Below, piece by piece: positions 44,788 to 54,474 of a stretch of 64,000 nucleotides of DNA; the stretch's first letter is position 1; each line of letters begins with the position of its first letter. The position numbers were made by a program, and so were the translations under genes. This stretch comes from Bacteroidota bacterium (GTDB lineage Bacteria; Bacteroidota; Bacteroidia; Bacteroidales; JACABE01), in contig JAPLDQ010000021.1 in assembly GCA_026391675.1 (NCBI GenBank), forward strand, positions 30,060-94,059, in the 5' to 3' direction. The notes beneath the pieces are model-generated. The model made no database searches. It was not told the origin of the DNA and saw only the letters and a program-made list of their open reading frames with translations.

Positions 44788-45801
44788 TTAATTTTTATTT
44801 GTCACTAATTTCCAATTTACCAATGCACTCATTCCTGGCCTGAGATTTTCAGTTTTTTCTAAAGGAACAGCATGAACTTCAAATGTTTTCATATCAAATT
44901 CACCTGATGTTTTTGTTGCATTCCAGGTTGCAAAATTGCCCAAAACATGAATATAAGTAACTTTTAATTTAACTTCTTTATTACCCAATGAAGGGAAAAC
45001 AGCATTAAACTCACTTCCAATTTTTATTGAAGCCAATAGATCTTCGCGAAGATTAAAACATATCCAGCTATCATCTAATCTGGCGATTGTAACAACAGGA
45101 TAACCTGCACTGATTAATTCTCCTGTTTCAGCTATAATATCGGCAACTTCGCCATCCTGAGGCGCATAAATCCTGGTTTCCGAAAGATAACTCTCAACTT
45201 CATTTATGGCACCCTGAGCTTTTGATACCATTGCTTTTGCTGCATCTTTATCTTCAATACGGCATCCTTTCTGCACTTTTTCCAATAATGCTTTTGCAGC
45301 GTTTGTTGTTTCCTGTGCAACTTTGTAATTAGATTCGGCTTCATCACGCTTTTGAGCGGGCAAAACACCTTCATTGTAGAGATTATTAATCCTTTCATAT
45401 GTCTTTTGAGCCAGTTCATAAGCTGTATTTGCCTTTAAATAGGAATTGTAAGCAGCCTGTATATCTTCTTTTTCGGCACCGAATATTGCTTTATTATTTT
45501 GTGCTACAGCGCCTTTTAAGGTTGCATAGGCTTGCTGAATTTTTGCTTCAATTTCAGGACTCTTGATTACAAAAAGCAATTGCCCTCTTTTTATTTTATC
45601 GCCCTTATGAACGGCAATGCTATCAATTCTGCCAGTAAGTTTTGATGCAACTTTTATCTGGGTTGCTTCTACTTCTCCCTGTACTTCAATTGGTTTTGGA
45701 CGACTAATTATCCATGTTGAATAAATAAGAAAAATAAGCAATGCTCCAACACCAAAGGCTGCAAGTAAATTTCCCTTTCTATTTGATGATTTATTTTTCA
45801 T
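44788..45801 (-). CDS. HlyD-family periplasmic adaptor
   Basis: The 337-residue membrane fusion protein has an N-terminal anchor (LLAAFGVGALLIFLIYSTWII). A barrel-sandwich hybrid domain follows (EVQGEVEATQIKVASKLTGRIDSIAVHKGDKIKRGQLLFVI), then a long coiled-coil hairpin (about 75-190, GAVAQNNKAIFGAEKED to KAQGAINEVESYL), the second lipoyl half (IYAPQDGEVADIIAETGELISAG) and a beta-barrel domain. It bridges the inner-membrane permeases to the outer-membrane TolC protein. It lies 11 nt downstream of the TolC gene. Confidence 0.9.
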   Translation of the reverse strand: MKNKSSNRKGNLLAAFGVGALLIFLIYSTWIISRPKPIEVQGEVEATQIKVASKLTGRIDSIAVHKGDKIKRGQLLFVIKSPEIEAKIQQAYATLKGAVAQNNKAIFGAEKEDIQAAYNSYLKANTAYELAQKTYERINNLYNEGVLPAQKRDEAESNYKVAQETTNAAKALLEKVQKGCRIEDKDAAKAMVSKAQGAINEVESYLSETRIYAPQDGEVADIIAETGELISAGYPVVTIARLDDSWICFNLREDLLASIKIGSEFNAVFPSLGNKEVKLKVTYIHVLGNFATWNATKTSGEFDMKTFEVHAVPLEKTENLRPGMSALVNWKLVTNKN

Positions 45802-45812
45802 TTTTAGATTTA

Positions 45813-47321
45813 TTATTTTAATTCCGGTTGAAAAAATTCAGTTTTAATATTCGGATTTCTCTGATAAGTAATAAAATTTTCAGGTATGCCTGAAAATTCC
45901 AATAATTTGGCAAGTGTTAAATCGTATTTGTAAATAGTTTCCAGTCTTTCTATTAATATTTTAGAAAGATTTAAACGGGCATCAACTACTTCTGTTGAAT
46001 TGGTCATTTCTTCCTTAAACCCTTTTTCCCTTGCTCTTAAATATTCCTGAGCATATGTTCTGGCAGTTTCCAAATCAATAAGTTGCTCTTTGTAAATACT
46101 TAGTTCCTGGTATAATTTATCAATTACTGTTTCAATATCTGATGCTGCTTTTAACTGATATTCTTTTATCTGCTCAGTTTTTAAACCGGCAGCCTTTACT
46201 TTTCTGTAGCGTGTATTTCCATCAAATAAAGTCCACTTTAAACCAATCCCGACCATCCAGTCCGGTGTGTAGGGCGAAAGATCTTTGTTAGCAATATCAT
46301 ACATTCCTGTGAATGCAACAGCCGGGAAATAATTTGCTTTTTCAGCATTATAGCCCTGTATTGAAAGTTGTTTTTTTGCTTCAACCTGATGGAGCATCGG
46401 ATTGTTCTGTTTTGCAGTATTTTTAAAATATTCAACCGGTTCTATTGAATCCAGATAAAAAAGTAAAGAAATAGGTTCAATAGTTGCATTCATTTCCTGG
46501 GCCAGTGTATTCAATAAAGCCTGGTTAATCACGTTTGTTGTGCGGTGTGATTTATTTAATTCCCTTTCAGCCTGAGAATAATACACTTTTACATTTAATA
46601 AATCAGCATTTGCAATTAATCCCTGCTGTTCCATTTTTTGAGCATCATTCAAATGTTTTTTCATACCATTGAATACTTCCAGTCTTACTTTTTCAGCCTG
46701 TTTCGCTAAACATAAGCCATAATATCTTTCAACTAATTCGTACAAAACTTCAGCTTCTTTCTGGCGTTTCTCCTCATTAACTTCAGTAAGTTCGATATTA
46801 GCTGCTTTGTTTGCTGCTCTTATTTTTCCTCCTGCGTAAACCGGCCAATCCAGCGTTGCATTTATTGCTCCAAACTGTTTTTTTTGTATCAGATTATTCC
46901 AGTCCTCATTTTCAATTTGAGTAAGTCCTGCTTTTAGCTTATTTCTGATTAACTGTGTAGCAACATTATCAGGAATTCCTGCCATTGAAAAATTGCCATA
47001 ATTGCTCAACGTCTGATACAGTGGTTCAATAGCTTCTTTAACAGGTGTAAGATCTAAACTTAAATCTTCAGACATCGTCATATATTGGGCGGTAATTCCA
47101 ATTCTTGGGAAATATAATCCTCTGGCTGCTTTTAATTGTTGTTGCTTTTCCTGATTTAGCAAATCAACTTGTTTAATAACATGGTTTTTTTGTTTTAATA
47201 AATCAAATGCCTGCTCGAAACTTAGATTATTATTTGGGATTTGTCCATTTACCCGTGAAATAGTCATAAATAAAAGCATTAACGCAACTAAAACATTAAG
47301 CTTAATTTTAATAATTTTCAT
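45813..47321 (-). CDS. TolC-family outer-membrane factor
   Basis: This 502-residue exported protein (signal peptide ending in SRVNGQ) has two OEP halves. Long amphipathic helices with ALKLAK-type repeats, for example LNKSHRTTNVINQALLNTLAQEM and LIDLETARTYAQEYLRAREKGF, and the strand segments GLKWTLFDGNTRYRKVKAA and ATLDWPVYAGGKIRAANKA mark the barrel and trimeric channel. It forms the outer-membrane exit duct of the exporter. The gene starts 6 nt from the stop of the regulator gene, so the operon is tightly packed. Confidence 0.9.
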   Translation of the reverse strand: MKIIKIKLNVLVALMLLFMTISRVNGQIPNNNLSFEQAFDLLKQKNHVIKQVDLLNQEKQQQLKAARGLYFPRIGITAQYMTMSEDLSLDLTPVKEAIEPLYQTLSNYGNFSMAGIPDNVATQLIRNKLKAGLTQIENEDWNNLIQKKQFGAINATLDWPVYAGGKIRAANKAANIELTEVNEEKRQKEAEVLYELVERYYGLCLAKQAEKVRLEVFNGMKKHLNDAQKMEQQGLIANADLLNVKVYYSQAERELNKSHRTTNVINQALLNTLAQEMNATIEPISLLFYLDSIEPVEYFKNTAKQNNPMLHQVEAKKQLSIQGYNAEKANYFPAVAFTGMYDIANKDLSPYTPDWMVGIGLKWTLFDGNTRYRKVKAAGLKTEQIKEYQLKAASDIETVIDKLYQELSIYKEQLIDLETARTYAQEYLRAREKGFKEEMTNSTEVVDARLNLSKILIERLETIYKYDLTLAKLLEFSGIPENFITYQRNPNIKTEFFQPELK

Positions 47322-47327
47322 TTCTAA

Positions 47328-47912
47328 CTATTTTTTTAAAGCGTTTTTACATATAGTTAAAATATTAATCATTTCAATATCAGTGATTTCAGAATTATTA
47401 AAAAAGTTTTTTAAACGTAAATTGATAAACTGAATAGGGTAGGTTACTCCGATTAAATATATTTCTTCTTCTGTTACATTCTGTCTTAATTGATTATTTG
47501 CAAATCCGATTTCTTTAATCCTGCTGCATAATTCAAAAATTCGACTTCTTTGAACTTCTTTCAGATTAAAATTATAATCATGCATTAATACAAACATGAA
47601 TTTTATTCTGTTTGGTTCTGTATTTGCCAATAAGAAGAATGATTTGATTAAATGTTCGAAAATTTTCCATATATTTTGCTGATTTTCTAATAATAATTCA
47701 ATATTATCAGCCAACTCGTTAACATTGGTGAATAATAAATCATTTACCAATTCAAACTTACTTTTATAAAATCTATACAAATAACCTTCAGCAACTCCAG
47801 CCTTTTTTGCAATGGTTGAAATTGATGCTCCACCGTAGCCATTCGCTACTACCAGTTCCTGAGTCGCAATCTTTATGCGCTCTAACTTCATATCATCTAT
47901 TAATCTTGCCAT
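47328..47912 (-). CDS. TetR-family transcriptional regulator of the export operon
   Basis: The 194-residue regulator (start MARLIDDMKLERI) has an N-terminal helix-turn-helix, IATQELVVANGYGGASISTIAKKAGVAEGYLYRFYKSKFEL, typical of TetR. The ligand domain is divergent, as expected. An ATG at 47939 would add 9 residues, but those codons overlap the palindrome 47921-47934, so ATG 47912 was chosen and the palindrome is placed in the leader. It is the first gene of the operon and probably represses its own transcription and that of the exporter until an inducer binds. Confidence 0.85.
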   Translation of the reverse strand: MARLIDDMKLERIKIATQELVVANGYGGASISTIAKKAGVAEGYLYRFYKSKFELVNDLLFTNVNELADNIELLLENQQNIWKIFEHLIKSFFLLANTEPNRIKFMFVLMHDYNFNLKEVQRSRIFELCSRIKEIGFANNQLRQNVTEEEIYLIGVTYPIQFINLRLKNFFNNSEITDIEMINILTICKNALKK

Positions 47913-47920
47913 AATATAAT

Positions 47921-47934
47921 TGAATAAGTATTCA
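47921..47934. promoter_or_regulatory. Candidate operator of the TetR-type regulator
   Basis: TGAATA-AG-TATTCA is a perfect 6-bp inverted repeat with a 2-nt centre, between the -7 element at 47951-47958 and the regulator start at 47912. Its size and position fit TetR-family operators. Binding itself is inferred. Confidence 0.55.
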
Positions 47935-47950
47935 TTCATTTAATTGGCTG

Positions 47951-47958
47951 CAAAATTA
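47951..47958 (-). promoter_or_regulatory. -7 element of the export operon
   Basis: The minus strand reads TAATTTTG, matching TAnnTTTG. Transcription would start near 47945, just upstream of the palindrome. Confidence 0.5.
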
Positions 47959-48037
47959 AATAATATTTTTATATAAAAAATAAAAATATATAAATTTGTA
48001 AATAAAATTATATATATTTGATTTTATGTAAGTTAGA

Positions 48038-48847
48038 TTACTTACCCCAGCAAAAATAATGATTTGGAAAATTAAAAGGGATGGAAGGTATTTTATTAAA
48101 AATGCCAAACAGGGCAGAACCACTTCCGCTTAAAGCAGCATAGATGGCACCATTAGCATATAAGGAATTTTTAATTAATGATAATTCCGGATGATTTAGA
48201 AATATACTTTCTTCAAAGTCATTAATAAGTGAATGTTTCCATGTTTCAATCGGTTGATTGATAATGGATCTGATGTCAATGCTTGAGTTTCTTGCTTTTA
48301 CATTATGATAAGCATCAACTGTACTGACATTAACATCCGGTTTGACAATATATATATAGTAGTCGTTTAAAGATATATCAATATTTTCGAATGTATCACC
48401 TCTTCCTGAAGCCAGTACTGTTTTATTCTCAATAAAAAAGGCACAATCACTTCCAATTTTAGAAGCATATTTGGCCATTACAGCATCAGTCAGTGAAAGA
48501 TTGAAAATATTATTTAATAATTTTATGGTAAATGCTGCATCAGCAGAACCTCCACCTAAACCTGCACCATGAGGAATGGCTTTATGTAAATGCAGTTTAA
48601 TGCCAGGTAGTTGAAATTCATCTTTAAGTAAAAAATAAGCTTTAGCGCATAAATTTTTATCTAATTCACCTATGATTGGAATTCCACTGATTGTCATTTC
48701 AAATTCACTATCTTCAGATTTTGTGATTTCCAAAGCATCACATAATTGAATAGGGTAGAATATAGTTTTGATATCATGATATCCATCACCCCGCTTATTT
48801 TCAATGTATAAGCCTAAATTTATTTTAGCATTTGGAAATACAATCAT
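48038..48847 (-). CDS. ispE: 4-diphosphocytidyl-2-C-methyl-D-erythritol kinase
   Basis: IspE phosphorylates CDP-methylerythritol in the non-mevalonate isoprenoid pathway. The 269-residue protein starts MIVFPNAKINLGLYI and contains GYHDIKTIFYPI, the GHMP ATP loop PHGAGLGGGSADAAF, KIGSDCAFFI and the C-terminal ALSGSGSALFGIF. Lengths and blocks agree with the family. It stands alone between the export operon and gdhA, with a strong terminator-like hairpin on its upstream side. Confidence 0.93.
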   Translation of the reverse strand: MIVFPNAKINLGLYIENKRGDGYHDIKTIFYPIQLCDALEITKSEDSEFEMTISGIPIIGELDKNLCAKAYFLLKDEFQLPGIKLHLHKAIPHGAGLGGGSADAAFTIKLLNNIFNLSLTDAVMAKYASKIGSDCAFFIENKTVLASGRGDTFENIDISLNDYYIYIVKPDVNVSTVDAYHNVKARNSSIDIRSIINQPIETWKHSLINDFEESIFLNHPELSLIKNSLYANGAIYAALSGSGSALFGIFNKIPSIPFNFPNHYFCWGK

Positions 48848-48933
48848 TTCAATAAAAATCAGGTGTAAAAATAAGAATATTCTAAGTTATTTTGTGAAAA
48901 TAGAAATAATTAAACTTATAAATTAAAGGAGAA

Positions 48934-48970
48934 AAAAAGAGGCAAAACATTTGCCGTTTTACCTCTTTTT
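48934..48970. terminator. Bidirectional terminator between ispE and gdhA
   Basis: AAAAAGAGG (48934-48942) pairs with CCTCTTTTT (48962-48970), with an inner AAAAC/GTTTT stem and a 7-nt loop. It lies 31 nt downstream of the gdhA stop codon on the minus strand. Confidence 0.8.
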
Positions 48971-49001
48971 AAATTGTTTAGTTAGATTTAAAAATGATTA
49001 A

Positions 49002-50372
<1,371 letters not shown>

Positions 50373-50532
50373 TTAGTTGTTATTCGATAAACATTGTTAA
50401 TCGATGCACAATATTATAAAAAAAATAAATTCTCAAACAAAAAATAACACTGATTGTATGTAAATTACGTAATTATCGTAGCGAAAATTAAGTGATTTAC
50501 TTAAACATTTATTCATTTATAAGTGTATTGCT

Positions 50533-50540
50533 TAATTTTG
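50533..50540 (+). promoter_or_regulatory. -7 element before the first receiver-PPDK gene
   Basis: TAATTTTG matches TAnnTTTG. Only 10 nt separate it from ATG 50551, so either the mRNA is nearly leaderless or ATG 50605 is the real start. Confidence 0.5.
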
Positions 50541-50550
50541 AAAGTTTTTT

Positions 50551-53500
50551 ATGAATCACAAGCATAGAATTCACATTTGTTATAATTTTAACAAAAAAAA
50601 TACTATGGCTTTAATTGAATTTAACCTTGATGGTATAATTGAAAAATACAATACTGATATTGCTAATGTTTTAGGCTATTCTGCTGATGAATTAAAAGGG
50701 AGTCACATTAGTATTCTTCTTTCCTCTTCTACTTATAAATCTGATAGTTTCCGAACAATGTGGGAACAAATCAGAAATGGAGTTGTGCAACAGTCAGAAA
50801 TCAATTTTCTGAAAAAAGATGGGAAAACTATAACAATTAATGGTGTTTTTACACCTGTACTGGAAAAAGAAGGCTCAACGCTGTATAATCTTAAAAGTAT
50901 AAGTTTTGATTTTAATATCTTAAAAGCGCCTCATGAGAAATCTGCTAATATCGTCGAAAGAGGAATAATTGAGAATGAAACATTTGAAGAATTAGACGAT
51001 ACGTCCAATGCTTTCTTAAAGCAATTAATTTTTGAAAATAAGGAAAGATTAAAAGAATTAGCTGCAATTAATCAAACGACAAAGATTTTAAAAGAAGGCA
51101 AACCAATTGAAGAAACATTACAACAGATTTGTATGTTATTGCCAAAAGCCTGGCAATATCCGGAATATACAGTTGCCCGCATCATTTTTAATAAAAAAGA
51201 ATTTAAAACACCTGATTTTATTGAAACTACCTGGGTTCAAAAACAAAATTTTGAAACTATTGACAGTTTAAAAGGTTCTATTGAAGTTTTTTATTTAAAG
51301 CAGTTTTCTGTTTTAGATGAAGGCCCGTTTTTAAAAGAAGAGCGACATTTAATTGATAATCTTGCCACCATAATCGTTAATTATCTTAACAGTTTAAGAG
51401 CAAAATCCATATTAAAAGCGTCGGAAGATGCAGAGCCTGATTTTGCTGATTTGGGACAAAAAGTATCAAGCAGACAATTACTCCATCGTTTTTTAAATAA
51501 ACAGAACTACGACAGGGATGTTTTTCATGATTTAATGCCATTTAAGGTAAATGAAATTCTACTGATAGCCAATTTATATGATGCTTATTATATTGAAAAA
51601 GAAGGCCGTTTCTCAGAGCATATTTTGGGTGAATATTATCAGTTAAATTTAACATCTATACCAAGAGTAACCGGGGTTTCTACCTATGAAGAAGCTATGG
51701 CTGAACTGAATGAAAAACATTATGATTTTGTAATTATCATGTTAGGCGTCGATAAAAATGCACCGTTGGATATCAGCAAAATTATCAGACAAAAATTCCC
51801 TTACATCCCGATTTTTATGCTGTTAAACAACAACAGCGATATTGCATTGTATGAACGTGATGCAGAAGTGGCTAAATTAATAGATAAAATTTTTGTCTGG
51901 AATGGTGATTCCAGGGTGTTTTTTGCCATGGTAAAATACCTTGAAGACATGGTGAACGTCGAAAATGATACCAAAATAGGTCTTGTTAATGTGATTCTGT
52001 TGGTTGAAGATTCAGCAAAATATTATTCAAGGTATTTGCCAATGCTCTATTCCAGTGTTCTGGAACAGACAAAGCGGTTAATAGAAGATGTGAGTAATGA
52101 TGAACTTTACAAAGTTTTACGTTTAAGAGCCAGACCTAAAATTTTACTGGTTAAATCCTATGAAGAATCCATTGATATTTTTAATAAATATCGTGATTAT
52201 ATGCTTTGTCTGATCAGTGACATGAAATTTTACAGGAATAATGAACTGGATGAAAATGCAGGTTATGATCTGGTTAAATATGTAAGGGATAAGATCAAGG
52301 ATTTACCTATAATAATACAATCTTCAGATCCTGAAAATGCTAAATTAGCTTATGAATTAAAAGTAACTTTTATTGACAAAGGTTCTGATACACTTTCACA
52401 GGATATTAAAAGTTTTATCAGTCACTATCTGGGATTTGGTAATTTTATTTATAAAGATGGCGAAGGCCATGATATTGCAATTGCCAGTTCTTTAAAAGAA
52501 TTTGAGAAACATTTAAAAACCATACCTGATGAATCATTGATTTATCATGGTAAACGGAATCACTTTTCATTATGGTTAATGGCAAGGGGCGAAATATCCA
52601 TTGCAAAAAAAATTAATCCTTTAAAAACAACTGACTTTAAAAATGCCCAGGAATTAAGAGATTTTCTGCTGAATGCGATTCAAAACCACAGAAATGAAAA
52701 AAATAAAGGTAAAGTTATCAGTTTTGAAGAAACAGATGTTATTGACGAAAGTAATATCGTTGCACTTTCGTCGGGCTCATTGGGAGGAAAGGGCAGGGGA
52801 CTGGCATTTATCAATACCCTGATTTATAATTATGATTTCTCACAGATGATACCTAATATTAATATCAGAACTCCGATAACAGCAATTATAGGTACTGATG
52901 AGTTTGATTATTTTATCGACAGGAATAAACTCTATGATTTTGTAAATACAGAGCGTGATTATGCAACTATCCGTAAGGTGTTTATGGAATCCAAACTTAC
53001 TGAAAGTCTGATAAAGAAATTAAGGATGATCTTGCGAAAACTTACCAAACCATTGGCAATCCGTTCATCGGGATTATTCGAAGATTCATTGATGCAACCC
53101 TTTGCCGGAATATTTGAAACTTATCTTATTCCTAATAATCATCCTAATCTGGAAATCCGTTTAACTCAGGCAATGGATGCCATAAAACTGGTTTATGCTT
53201 CTGTTTTTTCAAAAATTGCCCGTGGCTATGTAGAAGCCATCAGTTATAAAATTGAAGAAGAAAAGATGGCTGTAGTTATCCAGGAAGTTGTTGGAAATGT
53301 CTATGAAGATGTATATTATCCTCATATCAGCGGGGTTGCTCAGTCTTATAATTTTTATCCTTTTTCGCACATGAAACCCGAAGAAGGTTTTGCTGTGATG
53401 GCTGTTGGACTGGGAACTTATGTTGTGGAAGGTGAAAAAGCATATCGTTTTGCACCCAAATATGCTGATGTTGAAATAAATTCTCCTAAGGACCAGTATA

Positions 53501-54441
53501 AAAGTTCCCAGCTGAATTTTTATGCAGTAAATTTAAAAGAACAACCCCTTAATTTATTAAAGGGTGAGGATGCCGGACTGGTTAAATTAGAAATTTCAGC
53601 AGCAGAAAAGCACGGCACCTTGAGGCATTGCGCTTCTGTATATGATAGCGATAATAACAGGATAGTACCCGGTCTGAGTTATCCCGGACCCCGGATTGTT
53701 AATTTTGCAAATATTTTAAAATATCATTATATTCCATTGCCTGAAACCATTGAACTCGTTATAGATGTTGTAAAAGAAGCCCTGGGTTCGCCAGTTGAAA
53801 TTGAATTTGCAATTGATTTAAATAAAGACGAAAAGGGCAGGGCCTCATTTTACCTTCTGCAAATAAAGCCACTCATTGGTAATGCTGAGGATTACACAAT
53901 TGATGAAGCAAAAATCAACAAAAATGATGTAATTTTGTTTTCTAATAAAGGAATGGGAAATGGATTGATAAATGACATTACAGATATAATATATGTTGAC
54001 ATTAGTTTGTTTGATAAATCACATACAGATGAAATGGTCTGTGAGATTGAAAGCCTGAACGATATGATGATAAAAGAAAACAGGAAATATATATTAATCG
54101 GACCGGGACGCTGGGGAACACGCGATAAATGGATTGGCATACCTGTAAACTGGACTCAGATATCAAACGCAAAAGTAATTGTCGAAACCAGTCTGGAAGA
54201 TTTTCCATTGGATGCTTCATCAGGCTCTCATTTTTTTCATAATGTAACTTCATTAAAGGTTGGATATTTCTCCGTACAACAGGAATTAAACGATAGCTAT
54301 ATCAACTGGGATAAACTGAATAAAGCGAAATTAATTAATAAAACCAAGTATTTCAGACATATCAGATTTGAAAATACCATTGATGTAAAAATGGATGGAA
54401 AAAAACGAATGGCAGTTATTGAGGTTAATAAAGACATATAA
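50551..54441 (+). CDS. PAS-receiver-PEP/pyruvate-binding domain protein, copy 1
   Basis: The 1296-residue protein has, in order, a PAS domain (about 19-115, NVLGYSADELKG), a GAF-like helical region (165-285), a degenerate receiver where the phospho-Asp place reads VIIMLGVD (about 340-450), and a second receiver with EDS (Asp487), Asp557 in LISDMKF and Lys610, stretched by about 30 residues. The ATP-grasp PPDK_N domain follows (about 738-1150: GSLGGKGRGLAF, KPLAIRSSGLFEDS, PFAGIFETYLIPN). The C-terminal part has GPGRWGTRDKWIGIP (1184) and GSHFFHNVTS (His1227), but no swivelling GGxTSHAA domain or PEP_C barrel. It is therefore not a complete PEP synthase. ATG 50605 would drop 18 residues. Confidence 0.85.
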   Translation: MNHKHRIHICYNFNKKNTMALIEFNLDGIIEKYNTDIANVLGYSADELKGSHISILLSSSTYKSDSFRTMWEQIRNGVVQQSEINFLKKDGKTITINGVFTPVLEKEGSTLYNLKSISFDFNILKAPHEKSANIVERGIIENETFEELDDTSNAFLKQLIFENKERLKELAAINQTTKILKEGKPIEETLQQICMLLPKAWQYPEYTVARIIFNKKEFKTPDFIETTWVQKQNFETIDSLKGSIEVFYLKQFSVLDEGPFLKEERHLIDNLATIIVNYLNSLRAKSILKASEDAEPDFADLGQKVSSRQLLHRFLNKQNYDRDVFHDLMPFKVNEILLIANLYDAYYIEKEGRFSEHILGEYYQLNLTSIPRVTGVSTYEEAMAELNEKHYDFVIIMLGVDKNAPLDISKIIRQKFPYIPIFMLLNNNSDIALYERDAEVAKLIDKIFVWNGDSRVFFAMVKYLEDMVNVENDTKIGLVNVILLVEDSAKYYSRYLPMLYSSVLEQTKRLIEDVSNDELYKVLRLRARPKILLVKSYEESIDIFNKYRDYMLCLISDMKFYRNNELDENAGYDLVKYVRDKIKDLPIIIQSSDPENAKLAYELKVTFIDKGSDTLSQDIKSFISHYLGFGNFIYKDGEGHDIAIASSLKEFEKHLKTIPDESLIYHGKRNHFSLWLMARGEISIAKKINPLKTTDFKNAQELRDFLLNAIQNHRNEKNKGKVISFEETDVIDESNIVALSSGSLGGKGRGLAFINTLIYNYDFSQMIPNINIRTPITAIIGTDEFDYFIDRNKLYDFVNTERDYATIRKVFMESKLTESLIKKLRMILRKLTKPLAIRSSGLFEDSLMQPFAGIFETYLIPNNHPNLEIRLTQAMDAIKLVYASVFSKIARGYVEAISYKIEEEKMAVVIQEVVGNVYEDVYYPHISGVAQSYNFYPFSHMKPEEGFAVMAVGLGTYVVEGEKAYRFAPKYADVEINSPKDQYKSSQLNFYAVNLKEQPLNLLKGEDAGLVKLEISAAEKHGTLRHCASVYDSDNNRIVPGLSYPGPRIVNFANILKYHYIPLPETIELVIDVVKEALGSPVEIEFAIDLNKDEKGRASFYLLQIKPLIGNAEDYTIDEAKINKNDVILFSNKGMGNGLINDITDIIYVDISLFDKSHTDEMVCEIESLNDMMIKENRKYILIGPGRWGTRDKWIGIPVNWTQISNAKVIVETSLEDFPLDASSGSHFFHNVTSLKVGYFSVQQELNDSYINWDKLNKAKLINKTKYFRHIRFENTIDVKMDGKKRMAVIEVNKDI

Positions 54442-54474
54442 GCAATCAATATTATTAATTACGAATTAATTACT

